Shown piece after piece: positions 55,501-64,000 of a stretch of DNA of 64,000 bases. Each line of letters opens with the position of its first letter. Within the stretch, counting starts at the first letter, position 1. Below the pieces are notes generated by a model. It had not been told where the DNA came from. It saw only the letters and a program-made list of their open reading frames with translations, and ran no database searches. The translations under genes and the position numbers were made by a program. The DNA is from Oasisia sp. SBJ-2009 (lineage: Eukaryota > Annelida > Polychaeta > Sabellida > Siboglinidae), in the NCBI GenBank assembly GCA_964017155.1, contig OZ024861.1, positions 48,891,013-48,955,012 on the forward strand. The letters are read 5' to 3'.

Positions 55501-56326
55501 CACAGGAAATGTCAAAGCATTTTTAAGATTGCAACATACTTGATGTCACCAAACGTCTTCTGCCATTCCATTAATGACCACTGGTTAATTAGTTGACCAT
55601 TACAGTGGAACCCCTCATTTAAGACCGCCCCCCCCCCCCCAACTCAGAGTGGGGCGGTCTTAAAAGAGGGGTGGTCTCGTGAGAGGTTTGCAACATTCAA
55701 CACTAGGGGGCGCTTACAACGATTAACATCAACACTAGGGGGCGCTTACAACCACTAAGTAGTAAAACACACAAAATAAAAAGTAGAAAATAAAAAATGA
55801 CAACATATTCACAACAACAAAATAATTTATTCTGTTTATTTTATGTGTGACACATTTCAGTTATAAGTTAAATTTTTAATCGTTTTTGGTTTTCAGAGTT
55901 ATCTTTCTCTAGAATTAGTGAGTCCACCACATGTTACCCTCTTTTACTTCCCCTGGCATACACACCACATAGAAGGGACCACTGGCTTTTAGTCTCTTCC
56001 AAAAGACACTTGAAACAGTGGCACGTGGGATTGAACCACCATAGTGATAGTTCAGTGCTATACCACGCGACCATCGCTCTCCATTTTAACAGTACCACAG
56101 ACTACGACTCACGAAACTTTTAATAAGCAACACACTAAGTCACTGAATACTGCAACATACCAAATATCATCAAACTAACTAAAAACACAATTTTATCAAT
56201 ATAGAAACTGCCTATTTGACAACAAATAAATACCGTCTCTATTCAGACTGAGTGTCAACACACCCAACAGAATGTTTTGTCCATTTCTTGCTGGTTTCAT
56301 TTCAGATTTATTTATATTTATATTAT

Positions 56327-56372
<46 letters not shown>

Positions 56373-59300
56373 CCAATAATTGGCCCTGTGAGTCTGTGGT
56401 GTGTTTCCGCAGATTTAATATTTAAAATAAAACAAACATGAAATGCAAAGAAGTATAGTCGTGGCAGCAGAGGAAATGATCGTCTCCAGTTCTACTCACT
56501 TGCAGAGCTGGCGTTCCACGTGTTTGGAGTAGAACAAATGTCGGAACAACATCTGGTACCGTGTAAGTGCCTGCAACAGACAGTGTCAGTCATTATGACA
56601 ACAGGTAGGTGCTCAATCATTACGACTACAGGTGGGTGCTCAGTCATTACGACTACAGGTAGATGCTCAATCATTACGACTACAGGTAGGTGCTCAGTCA
56701 TTACGACTACAGGTAGATGCTCACTCATTACGACTACAGGTAGATGATCAGTCATTACGACTACAGGTAGATGCTCAGTCATTACAACTACAGGTAGGTG
56801 CTCAGTCATTACGACTACATGTAGATGCTCAGTCATTACGACTACAGGTAGATGCTCAGTCATTACGACTACAGGTAGATGCTCAGTCATTACAACTACA
56901 GGTAGGTGCTCAGTCATTACAACTACAGGTAGATGCTCAGTCATTACGACTACAGGTAGATGCTCAGTCATTACGACTACAGGTAGATGCTCAGTCATTA
57001 CGACTACAGGTAGATGTTCAGTCATTACAACTACAGGTAGGTGTTCAGTCATTACAACTACAGGTAGATGCTCAGTCATTACGACTACAGGTAGGTGCTC
57101 AGTCATTACGACTACAGGTAGATGTTCAGTCATTACAACTATAGGTAGGTGTTCAGTCATTACAACAACAGGTAGATGCTCAGTCATTACGACTACAGGT
57201 AGATGCTCAGTCATTACGACTACAGGTAGATGCTCAGTCATTACGACTACAGGTAGATGCTCAGGTGTTGTCTCAGGCTAAATATGACTAAAGGCTACAT
57301 TTATAAATCAGTAACACGTTCTCCTGTTGCTTACTGCAAGAGTAAACAACAGGCCTGAGGTATCCATGCTTGATCACAAGCATTACGTGTAGTTGTGTAC
57401 AAAGATAGCGTTGCGTTGCCTTGAAGTAATGTCAAGCACAAGTTCAAGACATGTATATTCCCACATGCAGAAAATTTAATTTCATAATCGTAAACCTGGC
57501 AAATACGTCATTCATAACTAGTATGATCGAATATGCTGCAGCTGTTAGTTTAGATTTGTTTCCATCGGTAATGTTTACAAGCCTATTATCGCCGACTTTA
57601 TTGACTTAATACGATCGTCACCAGCTATATCTATCAAAATACTAGTATTATAAAATAATCTAAGTAAGTAGTTACTTGATAAATCGCCATGAATGACATA
57701 AGTAACATAGACCGCCATTACTATATTTGAAGATTTTAGCAATCAGTTATATGACACAAACACAAATATCTAACAAAAATGAAACGGTGATAATCCATGA
57801 TTAGTGCTGAGGCATCAGCTTAAAAGGTGACAGAGAACATGTGCCTTCACATAGCGGATAATTGTGCATAAAAACGATTTGACATCGACACAGTCATACT
57901 GTGAGGTTAATAGGAACATGAGATCTAAACACCCACAGGACACCTTCAGTCTCAGACTGGTGGTTTCTTACAGTGGACCTCTACAAGCGTGTCTTACCTT
58001 TCTGTTGAGGACAAGTGACAGGGGCCACTTGACTGTGTAGTCGAAGGAGAACGCCTCGAGACCAGACAAGTGAAGGTCAGTAGGGTCAACACGAAACTCT
58101 GTCACAGAACAACACCAATGGACACTAGTGGACGACAAGAAAGCTGAGATGCAGTCAACAAATGTATTTAATAATTCATAATGTAACATTTCATTTTTTT
58201 TTTACAAGATTTCATAGTCACAATTATGTCACTAAACTGTATTTTATTTGTGTATACATAACTTATATTCTTTTATATATGACTATGTAAACACTATTGA
58301 ACAGAGTCATAGTCTGGAGACCAGTGTTTAAATAGCGTTTATTAATATTATTATTATTAACATACAATAATGAACATTCAAAAAGGTCAACTGAAAATAA
58401 CAAAACTAATTTGAATGAAAACATCCATAATCCTATTAACAAGACTGCACACTGGATGGACGTAAGACAAATGATAAGAAAAATTAATACTAATTGTACC
58501 CATTTCCAACTTTTTAATCTAATTTAATGACACACAATAACTCACTCACAATGAGTAGGACGTGAATATAATTATGCATTACTTCAAATACAGTGACTGT
58601 CCCACTTGTGATCAGTATACATAAAGCTAAGTTGACATCAACACTTTCTAAATTTCCTTAAAATTAACTAATATTTTGAATTATGTCAAAGTGTATAACA
58701 TTAATAGTTTGCTGCAAATTTCAATATAATTAATCAACTGTTTGAATTACGTTAAACAGTGTCCGTACATATCTGAACATTTGAAATTCAAGACTAGTCA
58801 AGACTTTTCAAGGCTATTTGAAAAAGAAATTCAAGACTGTTTTAACGACATATGTACTTTTAAGGGCAGTAAATATTACTCAACCAAGAAAACAATGGCG
58901 CCAACCACAATGACATGCCAACTACCCACTGTGCACAAGTTATCTTTGTGCATAGGCTTTTCCTTTTCTAGCTGTTATTTGTCCAAACAATTGAATCAAA
59001 ACAAGATAAAAAAAATTCTTGACCACAATTAAATTCAAAACTTTTAAAGACTACTTTAAAAAATTCAAGGTTTTCAAGGTCTTGAATTTGGTCCAATCAA
59101 ATTCAAGGCTTTTCAAGACTTTCAAGGCCCATACGAACCCTGGTTAAAGTATAAAACAGATTGTGGGACCTTGACACACCTTTCTCTTGCTTTGTTTCGA
59201 TGGAGAGGATCTTGAAGAGTTGAGTGACAAGATCGTACGACAACAGCTCAACTCTGTAAGAACAACAACAGTTATGATTAATGATGCTGCGTCGACTACT

Positions 59301-62300
59301 ACAGTCAAATGATATATCACTCAACAGTCACTCTAGTAGCTCAGCAGTCAGAGTTCCCGGGATTCTAATGGATAGAATGTGTTTGGGTATATCTACTGTG
59401 GTTTATAAATGGTTTTGTTTAATAATAATAACACTTTTTTCTACAGCACTAATTCGCGCATGGCGGATTGATGCGCTGTACAAGACATATAATAAATGTA
59501 TTAATAAATATAAATTATATAAATTAATATAAATCAAATCAAATTTTGGTTTAAGATGTACACGAGTAAACTTTGTATGTAAATTATATAAATCATATAA
59601 ATAAATTTAAAATAAATTAAACACTGTTTTAAAGATGTATAGTACTAAACCTCTGTAAATTATATAAATTAATAAAAAAAATAAACACTATGTTTGTGTG
59701 TTTCAGCTTTAATATGTTATCATTGTTAACAAAAAATATTGGGGTTATATATATTTTTATTTTAAAAGATCAATCAGAATGTGTAAAACATTAACACCTC
59801 TGCTCATGATGAAACAACACGTAAACAATACAACTTCATGTATGAGTGTGTAGTGTGTATACATGCATGTGTGTGTGTGACTATGTGTGTGTGTGCGTGT
59901 GTGTGTGTGTGCATGCATGCATGCGTGCGTGCGTGTGGAGAACGTATGCACTGGCAGACTAACTGTGAACACCCCGATCACAAGATAAAGTAGAGCAAAA
60001 AAAGTATCCACCGTTGTCTATAGTTGGGTGACTGATCTTGCCCTTGCAGCCTCACAGGACTCAAACCCGGGATTTTCTCACTGCAGGGTCCAATGCTCTA
60101 ACCACTATGCCACTGTGTCCCACAAAGAGGATGATAAGTGATGAGGAGGATGAAAATAAAGTTGGAATGAGAGTTCGATAAGACATCTAGAAACGATACG
60201 TTTAACCCATTAGCACTCAGCCGATTTTAACATGAAGCCTGTGCCTCCTCAAATATTTGACCTAGATGTTTAAAAATATTGCTTGCGCCATTGTCTTTGC
60301 TCTAGCGCCTTTATTATTCAATTCTCGCAATTGCATGTTTTTATCATTGTTGTAGATAATAAAAGTCAAAACGGTTGTTGTAACTTTAAAATATGTTGAC
60401 CATTTCTTGATTGAGAACTGAAGTATCCAAAATAGCCACAATTTAATGTTATATGTCTAGATAGGTGTCACATTTATTGCATCTCTTAATCACTAGATGC
60501 AACCACGTAAACCGAATTCAAACGCTGTGATGCTGGCTATGGCCGATCTGAGGAGATTCGGGGTGACCGTCAATGCCCGACTTGAATGTTAAACAGCAGG
60601 AAATGGACATGGAAGTAGGGAACTGAGGGTGGAGAGTCCTTTACCTCAAGTCGTCCTTGAAGGGGTCGACGTTGGCAGTACTGGTGCGTAGAGCCAGTTC
60701 CAGCAACGTCTCCAGGCGTGACGGAGTGATCTGTACGCCAGTCAGGGAACGTTTCATAGCTACATACATCGGGGCCATTTCACCAACATTGTTAACCCTA
60801 GAAGTGACATGGGCCGAAAATCGGCCAAAATTCACCTGCCTCTGTTGAAACAATATTCATTTCCGTCACACTAAACTGACACGCGGAAATTTTGTATCAT
60901 TGGATAGCTGACAGATTTGTCTTGATCGTGTATATTTTCCTTGCGTAGATTCAGTGACAGATTCTTCGCAGTCGAGTTTAAAAAGCACGTGATACAGTTG
61001 CTGCCCACATTTGGGAGATCTTACTATGTCCTGATGAATGAATTTACGCATCCATTCATAAAGTCAACATAGTTCAATTTCAAATACAAATATCCCCATG
61101 ATTTTCGTTTGTTCTACATATATTATTATTTTACTATAATAAAGCATTCTTTTAGCGTTAAAATGATGCATCATTCATATGTTTATAACCAATATTGGCA
61201 GTTATGATTTTTGTAGGATCAATATGCTACAGAGGATTTTTCTTGGTCACCTTTAGAGTTAATTAAAGGTAAGGTAACTACTACTGTAGTGAAGATTCCA
61301 GTGTTCCGGATTACTCAAAGAGCTTTATACTTTACTTCCTGGCAGACTTGTTCAGTCAAACACCGTCTCAACTTCTCTGGGAAGCATCCAGCCATGCTGC
61401 AATTAATATGTGAAGCCTGCTTGTAAAAATATCCACTACTGTCTACAGCCAGGTACTCATTTATACAGGAGAACTGGAGAAATGTAGAGTGAAAAAACTT
61501 GCCCAAGGTTTAACACTGCAGCAAAAATTCAAACCCATGTTACAGTGCTTCATGGATGAGTCATGCTTGCCCCCATTCGCGATTACCCGGTACACTTAAT
61601 CAATTTTGTAAGTAGTGTCTCTGAGTTTGGATACCCGAGCATAATATAGGCGATATGGAAGTTTACTATTAATGTTATTATTAATTCTTCCAGTGCTTGG
61701 GCTACAGATAATAAAGGGGGGAATGGTGGTCGTGTGGTAGAGCGCCGGACTGTCAATCGAGGGGACGGTGGTTCAATCCCACCTACCGCCGTTTTGAAAC
61801 TTAGGCAATTTCGTTCATCTCACATTGCCTGTGTCTTTCAGAAGAGACACTAAAAGCCGGTGGTCCCTTCTATCTGGTGTCTATGCCAGGGGAAGTAAAA
61901 GATCCCACACAGGGGGGAAATGTGTAACCTGTAGTGGACTCACAAATTCTCGTTGGACTAAAAAGTCTAAAGGGCCTCGTCCAGTATCTGGGAGAGAGTC
62001 AGAGAGAGAGGAGAGAGGAGAGAGACGAGAGAGAGAGCAGAGAGAAGAGAGAGGAGAGAGGAGAGAGGAGAGAGGAGAGAGGAGAGAGGAGAGAGGAGAG
62101 AGGAGAGAGGAGAGAGGAGAGAGGAGAGAGGAGAGAGGAGAGAGGAGAGAGGAGAGAGGAGAGAGGAGAGAGGAGAGAGGAGAGAGGAGAGAGGAGAGAG
62201 GAGAGAGAAGAGACAGAGAGGAGAGAGAGAGAGAGGAGAGAGGAGAGGGGAGAGGGGAGAGGGGAGAGGGGAGAGGGGAGAGGGGAGAGAGGAGAGGGGA

Positions 62301-63521
62301 GAGAGAGAGAGGAGAGGGGAGAGGGGAGAGGGGAGAGGGGAGAGGGGAGAGGGGAGAGGGGAGAGGGGAGAGGGGAGAGGGGAGAGGGGAGAGGGGAGAG
62401 GGGAGAGGGGAGAGGGGAGAGGGGAGAGGGGAGAGGGGAGAGGAGACAGAGAGGAGAGGGGAGAGGGGAGAGGGGAGAGGGGAGAGGGGAGAGGGGAGAG
62501 GGGAGAGGGGAGAGGGGAGAGGGGAGAGGGGAGAGGGGAGAGGGGAGAGGGGAGAGGGGAGAGGGGAGAGGGGAGAGGGGAGAGGGGAGAGGGGAGAGGG
62601 GAGAGGGGAGAGGGGAGAGGGGAGAGGGGAGAGGGGAGAGGGGAGAGGGGAGAGGGGAGAGGGGAGAGAAGAGACAGAGAGGGGAGAGGGGAGAGGGGAG
62701 AGGGGAGAGGGGATAGGGGAGAGAGGAGAGAGGAGAGAGAGAGGGGAGAGGGGAGAGGGGAGAGGGGAGAGGGGAGAGGGGAGAGGGGAGAGGGGAGAGG
62801 GGAGAGGGGAGAGGGGAGAGAGGAGAGAGGAGAGAGGAGAGAGGAGAGAGGAGAGAGGAGAGAGGAGAGACAGAGAGGAGAGAGAGAGGGGAGAGGGGAG
62901 AGGGGAGAGGGGAGAGGGGAGAGGGGAGAGGGAGAGGGGAGAGGGGAGAGGGGAGAGGGGAGAGGAGAGACAGAGAGACAGAGAGGAGAGACAGAGAGGA
63001 GAGGGGAGAGGGGAGAGAGGAGAGAGGAGAGAGGAGAGAGGAGAGAGGAGAGAGGAGAGAGGAGAGAGGAGAGAGGAGAGAGGAGAGAGGAGAGACAGAG
63101 AGGAGAGAGAGAGAGAGAGAGAGAGAGGGGAGAGGGGAGAGGGGAGAGGAGAGAGGAGAGACAGAGAGACAGAGAGGAGAGAGAGAGAGAGGAGAGGGGA
63201 GAGGGGAGAGGGGAGAGGGGAGAGGGGAGAGGGGAGAGGGGAGAGGGGAGAGGGGAGAGGGGAGAGGGGAGAGGGGAGAGGGGAGAGGGGAGAGAGGAGA
63301 GAGGAGAGAGGAGAGAGGAGAGAGAGAGAAGCATACAGGTGATACAGAAGTTTACTATTAATGTTATCATTTATTATTCCAGTGCTTGGGCTACAGATAA
63401 CGCACTCAGTGGAGCTACACAAAGGATATGATCCATCGTCTTTCTGAGTTCGTCTTCAGCCATGTCCATGAACTGGACGACAAAGTCGCCTTGGTCCAGG
63501 AGGAAGTAGTGTTTGATTGAC
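51871..63521 (-). CDS. TUBGCP2: Gamma-tubulin complex component 2 (GCP2), C-terminal half, 10 exons
   Basis: GCP2 pairs with GCP3 to form gamma-tubulin small complexes, the repeating unit of the microtubule-nucleating ring at centrosomes and spindle poles. The ten exons encode about 380 residues that follow the GCP2 C-terminal (GRIP2) domain in order: [141 protein letters not shown] and LDFNGFYTE, then an acidic/Gln-rich tail ending QQQPPGLH. All splice phases agree. The N-terminal half lies beyond the right edge. The region between CVTFSNFMQ and the penultimate block is a Lys/Pro/Thr-rich linker (exon at 53826), a variable loop in the family. The introns are unusually rich in insertions and satellites. 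Confidence 0.95.
52535..52865 (+). repeat. Polypyrimidine CT-rich tract
   Basis: (CT)n followed by irregular CCCTCTCT/CAACTATCCC units, about 330 bp. On the GCP2 sense (reverse) strand it is GA-rich, starting 27 nt after the donor of the exon at 52893. Confidence 0.9.
52893..53053 (-). CDS. TUBGCP2: GCP2 exon, penultimate
   Basis: Acceptor cacccaccag; encodes [40 protein letters not shown] and [13 protein letters not shown] plus two bases of Arg; donor GTAACA. It matches the GCP2 helix block before the C-terminus. Confidence 0.94.
53496..53724 (+). mobile_element. tRNA-derived SINE, copy 2
   Basis: The head GTGGTCGCGCGGTAGAGCG is box-A-like; GGTTCAATCCC at 53547-53557 is a box B; between them CTGTCAA resembles an anticodon loop with GTC (Asp type). 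The body has CTGGTGTCTATGCCAGGGG and the GTAGTGGACTCA end. The tRNA stems are not intact, so it is a SINE and not a tRNA gene. It lies in the GCP2 intron, antisense to the gene. Confidence 0.82.
53826..53951 (-). CDS. TUBGCP2: GCP2 exon encoding the basic linker
   Basis: Acceptor tttctcag, donor GTAGTT; 42 codons: [42 protein letters not shown]. It is low-complexity and Lys/Pro/Thr-rich, at the position of the variable GCP2 loop between conserved helices. Assigned by phase and position. Confidence 0.85.
53952..54599 (-). other. GCP2 intron with AACAATA/CATAAT-rich filler
   Basis: AT-rich sequence with irregular ATAATAACA/CATAATCATAA repetition across about 53.96-54.3 kb. No gene signal. Confidence 0.7.
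54600..54743 (-). CDS. TUBGCP2: GCP2 exon
   Basis: Acceptor atgtttcag, donor GTAGGT; 48 codons, phase 0-0: [48 protein letters not shown]. This is one of the most conserved GRIP2 blocks. Confidence 0.97.
55060..55310. mobile_element. Nested fold-back elements next to a GCP2 splice donor
   Basis: An inverted repeat (ATAATTTGGTTGTAGATGGT ... ACCATCTACAACCAAATTAT-like arms around 55072-55188) joins a partial copy of the 33130-33342 fold-back element (ACACGTGACACCAGTACGTG through AATTATACTACAATA). The copy ends at 55310; the GCP2 donor GTAAGT occupies 55319-55314. Confidence 0.7.
55320..55494 (-). CDS. TUBGCP2: GCP2 exon
   Basis: Acceptor gtgttgcag; one base completes Asn, then 58 codons: [58 protein letters not shown]; donor GTAAGT. 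Core GRIP2. Confidence 0.97.
55901..56082 (-). mobile_element. tRNA-derived SINE, copy 3 (reverse)
   Basis: The reverse complement shares the body CCAGGGGAAGTAAAAG and the tRNA-like head with box B GTGGTTCAATCCC, but is more diverged and lacks the G tract. Confidence 0.75.
56320..56367. repeat. (CA)n(TA)n microsatellite
   Basis: A CA run passing into TA, about 48 bp, in a GCP2 intron. Confidence 0.9.
56500..56570 (-). CDS. TUBGCP2: GCP2 exon
   Basis: Acceptor ctgttgcag; 23 codons [20 protein letters not shown] and QLC plus two bases of Asn; donor [14 protein letters not shown] is a signature of GCP family members. Confidence 0.97.
56587..57263. repeat. 27-bp VNTR, about 25 units, next to a GCP2 acceptor
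   Basis: A unit of the form CTCAGTCATTACGACTACAGGTAGATG in plus orientation (written here as CTCAGTCATTACGACTAC, then AGGTAGATG), with A/G variants at a few sites. Because 27 is a multiple of three, frames stay open on both strands; these are artefacts. The array ends 17 nt from the first base of the exon at 56570. Confidence 0.95.
57264..57997 (-). other. GCP2 intron, unique part
   Basis: The non-repetitive rest of the intron upstream of the VNTR. No coding signal seen. Confidence 0.7.
57998..58098 (-). CDS. TUBGCP2: GCP2 exon with the GLEAFSFDY motif
   Basis: Acceptor ttctgtgacag; two bases complete Glu, then 33 codons [20 protein letters not shown] and [13 protein letters not shown]; donor GTAAGA. 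This is the start of the GRIP2 motif that contacts gamma-tubulin. Confidence 0.97.
58757..59142. mobile_element. TIR element with CTTGAA-rich body, copy 3 (reverse)
   Basis: It starts CAGTGTCCGTACATA and ends TACGAACCCTG. The inside is the reverse complement of the elements at 25768 and 40693. Flanks ACGTTAAA and GTTAAAGT share GTTAAA. Confidence 0.7.
59180..59253 (-). CDS. TUBGCP2: GCP2 exon
   Basis: Acceptor gttcttacag; one base completes Arg, then [20 protein letters not shown] and KQEK plus one base of Glu; donor GTGTGT. It matches the GCP2 block ending ETKQEK. Confidence 0.95.
59254..60644 (-). other. GCP2 intron
   Basis: It holds a possible LINE tail near 59415-59460, an AT-rich stretch, a GT/GCAT microsatellite (59865-59935) and a tRNA-like SINE head (59990-60125). 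No coding exon. Confidence 0.7.
59990..60125 (-). mobile_element. tRNA-like SINE head, second family
   Basis: The reverse complement has GTGGCATAGTGGTTAGAGC (box A) and GGGTTTGAGTCC (box B, 60057-60068) at tRNA spacing. The acceptor and T stems do not pair properly, so it is a SINE or tRNA relic and not an intact tRNA gene. A similar but more decayed piece lies near 61425-61560. Confidence 0.55.
60645..60730 (-). CDS. TUBGCP2: GCP2 exon
   Basis: Acceptor ggcgtacag; 28 codons plus two bases: [20 protein letters not shown] and VDPFKDDL; donor GTAAAG. Typical GCP2 sequence. Confidence 0.96.
61652..61711. repeat. 60-bp direct repeat, left copy
   Basis: GATATGGAAGTTTACTATTA through CAGTGCTTGGGCTACAGATA is repeated with a few changes at 63341-63400, bracketing the SINE and the polypurine array. 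Confidence 0.85.
61720..61952 (+). mobile_element. tRNA-derived SINE, copy 4
   Basis: The head GGTGGTCGTGTGGTAGAGCG, box B GGTTCAATCCC at 61770-61780 and the body are nearly identical to the 53496 copy. Its 3' end lies about 40 bp before the start of the GA array. Confidence 0.82.
61990..63330. repeat. 1.34-kb polypurine array of GGAGAGA / GGGGAGA heptamers
   Basis: Blocks of GGAGAGA alternate with blocks of GGGGAGA, with rare interruptions such as GAGACAGA. Essentially every base is a purine except scattered C. Very long frames on both strands (Arg/Glu/Gly on plus; Ser/Pro/Leu on minus) result from the absence of stops. In GCP2 pre-mRNA the tract is a continuous CU-rich polypyrimidine. Confidence 0.97.
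63341..63400. repeat. 60-bp direct repeat, right copy
   Basis: GATACAGAAGTTTACTATTA through CAGTGCTTGGGCTACAGATA; partner of 61652-61711. It lies 18 bp from the donor of the GCP2 exon at 63419. Confidence 0.85.
63419..63521 (-). CDS. TUBGCP2: GCP2 exon, first one inside the window
   Basis: Acceptor ttgttgccag; one base completes a codon, then 34 codons [20 protein letters not shown] and [14 protein letters not shown]; donor GTAGCT. The phase matches the next exon (ITPSRLE). Compared with vertebrate GCP2 the junction carries about three extra residues (ILC), because no GT lies earlier. Confidence 0.9.
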
Positions 63522-64000
63522 CTGGCAACAACAACATGGAAGTTAGTGACCAGTCCAGGACTCTTTCCCAGATGTTGGATGACCAGTCACACATCAGTAT
63601 GGACGTATTCACAAAAACATGCATTCAACCAAAAAGTTCACAGTTATGGTCTCAGCTCTTAGTTCACAGTCATCATGAACTCTATACATTTTTTGAACTA
63701 AGACAAATTACGTTCACATAATTAAGGTAAACTTAAAGTAATATTAAAGTAAAATTTATTTAAAACTACAGTAAAATGAAAGTAAAATTACAATAAATTA
63801 AGGTAATTTTTATGTAAAATAGTACAGTGTAAAATTTATGCAAATTAAAGTGTCATTCCCATGATTTTAACCAATGCCCATATTTGGTCATGTGTCATAA
63901 TGTGACGATTCACACACAAAACTACTGAGCAATAACTACAAAATGTCCTGATTGAGCCTCTTATCCAGACATTATTTGTTACCAGTCTCAAACTAATAGT
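63522..64000 (-). other. GCP2 intron running off the right edge
   Basis: AT-rich, with degenerate AAAATTTA/AAGTAAA repetition near 63720-63850. No further GCP2 exon was recognised. Confidence 0.6.

Larger units (their letters stand above)
55495..56499 (-). other. GCP2 intron
   Basis: It contains a reverse SINE (55901-56082), a short C run near 55628, and a CA/TA microsatellite at 56320-56367. No gene. Confidence 0.75.
60731..63418 (-). other. GCP2 intron with SINE and giant polypurine array
   Basis: About 2.7 kb. The left part (60731-61650) is unique; then come a 60-bp direct repeat, a SINE, the 1.34-kb GA-rich array and the second copy of the 60-bp repeat. No coding exon. Confidence 0.75.

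Noticed and set aside
56492..57241. A 249-codon frame of MTEHLPVVV repeats
   Set aside because: The 27-bp VNTR is a multiple of three, so it stays open; the frame is out of phase with the adjoining GCP2 exon.
56587..57263. Regular 27-bp repeats resembling a CRISPR array
   Set aside because: Units are contiguous with no unique spacers, and the DNA is an animal intron.
61825..63422. Frames of up to 513 codons, Arg/Glu/Gly-rich or Ser/Pro/Leu-rich
   Set aside because: They arise from the polypurine heptamer array, are open on both strands, and lie in a GCP2 intron.

Overview
This is nuclear DNA of an animal. The genes are split by introns with GT/AG (once GC/AG) borders, the window is AT-rich, and it is crowded with non-autonomous transposons, tRNA-derived SINEs, LINE tails and long simple repeats. 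Three conserved metazoan genes are present, so the source is a bilaterian animal. The repeat content and the protein sequences fit an invertebrate, perhaps a mollusc or another marine lophotrochozoan or a lancelet, but the species cannot be fixed from the sequence alone.

Layout. (1) 1-3423, + strand: the last two coding exons of a parvin gene, the focal-adhesion CH-domain protein of the ILK-PINCH-parvin complex, followed by its 3' UTR to about 4.35 kb. (2) 4.35-18.1 kb: intergenic DNA or TEAD upstream region, with several copies of one hAT-type MITE. (3) 18129-45542, + strand: a TEAD/scalloped gene, the DNA-binding partner of YAP/TAZ/Yorkie at the end of the Hippo pathway. Eleven coding exons were placed with splice sites. 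(4) 45.5-51.87 kb: TEAD 3' UTR and intergenic DNA between two convergent genes. (5) 51871-63521, - strand: the last ten coding exons of TUBGCP2 (GCP2), covering the C-terminal gamma-tubulin-binding (GRIP2) half. Its upstream exons lie beyond the right edge.

The three genes do not act in one pathway. The parvin-TEAD adjacency with the same strand order recalls the PARVA-TEAD1 neighbourhood of vertebrates and may be ancient linkage.

The most unusual content is in the TEAD gene. Two tandem homologous exons (29939-30106 and 30344-30496) encode alternative versions of the segment after the TEA domain; using only one gives a protein of normal TEAD length. The last exon is preceded by seven degenerate tandem copies of its own splice acceptor and first codons, each running into a stop, behind an exon with a GC donor. 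A 64-base piece of the TEA-domain exon recurs inverted about 0.6 kb downstream, with a MULE-like long-TIR hairpin element between the two arms. A perfect 10-bp tandem duplication in exon 1 puts the TEAD-like N-terminus out of frame with the TEA domain. Other notable structures are a 1.34-kb polypurine heptamer array in a GCP2 intron, a 27-bp VNTR ending 17 nt from a GCP2 splice acceptor, and a perfect 0.54-kb TCTAC array.
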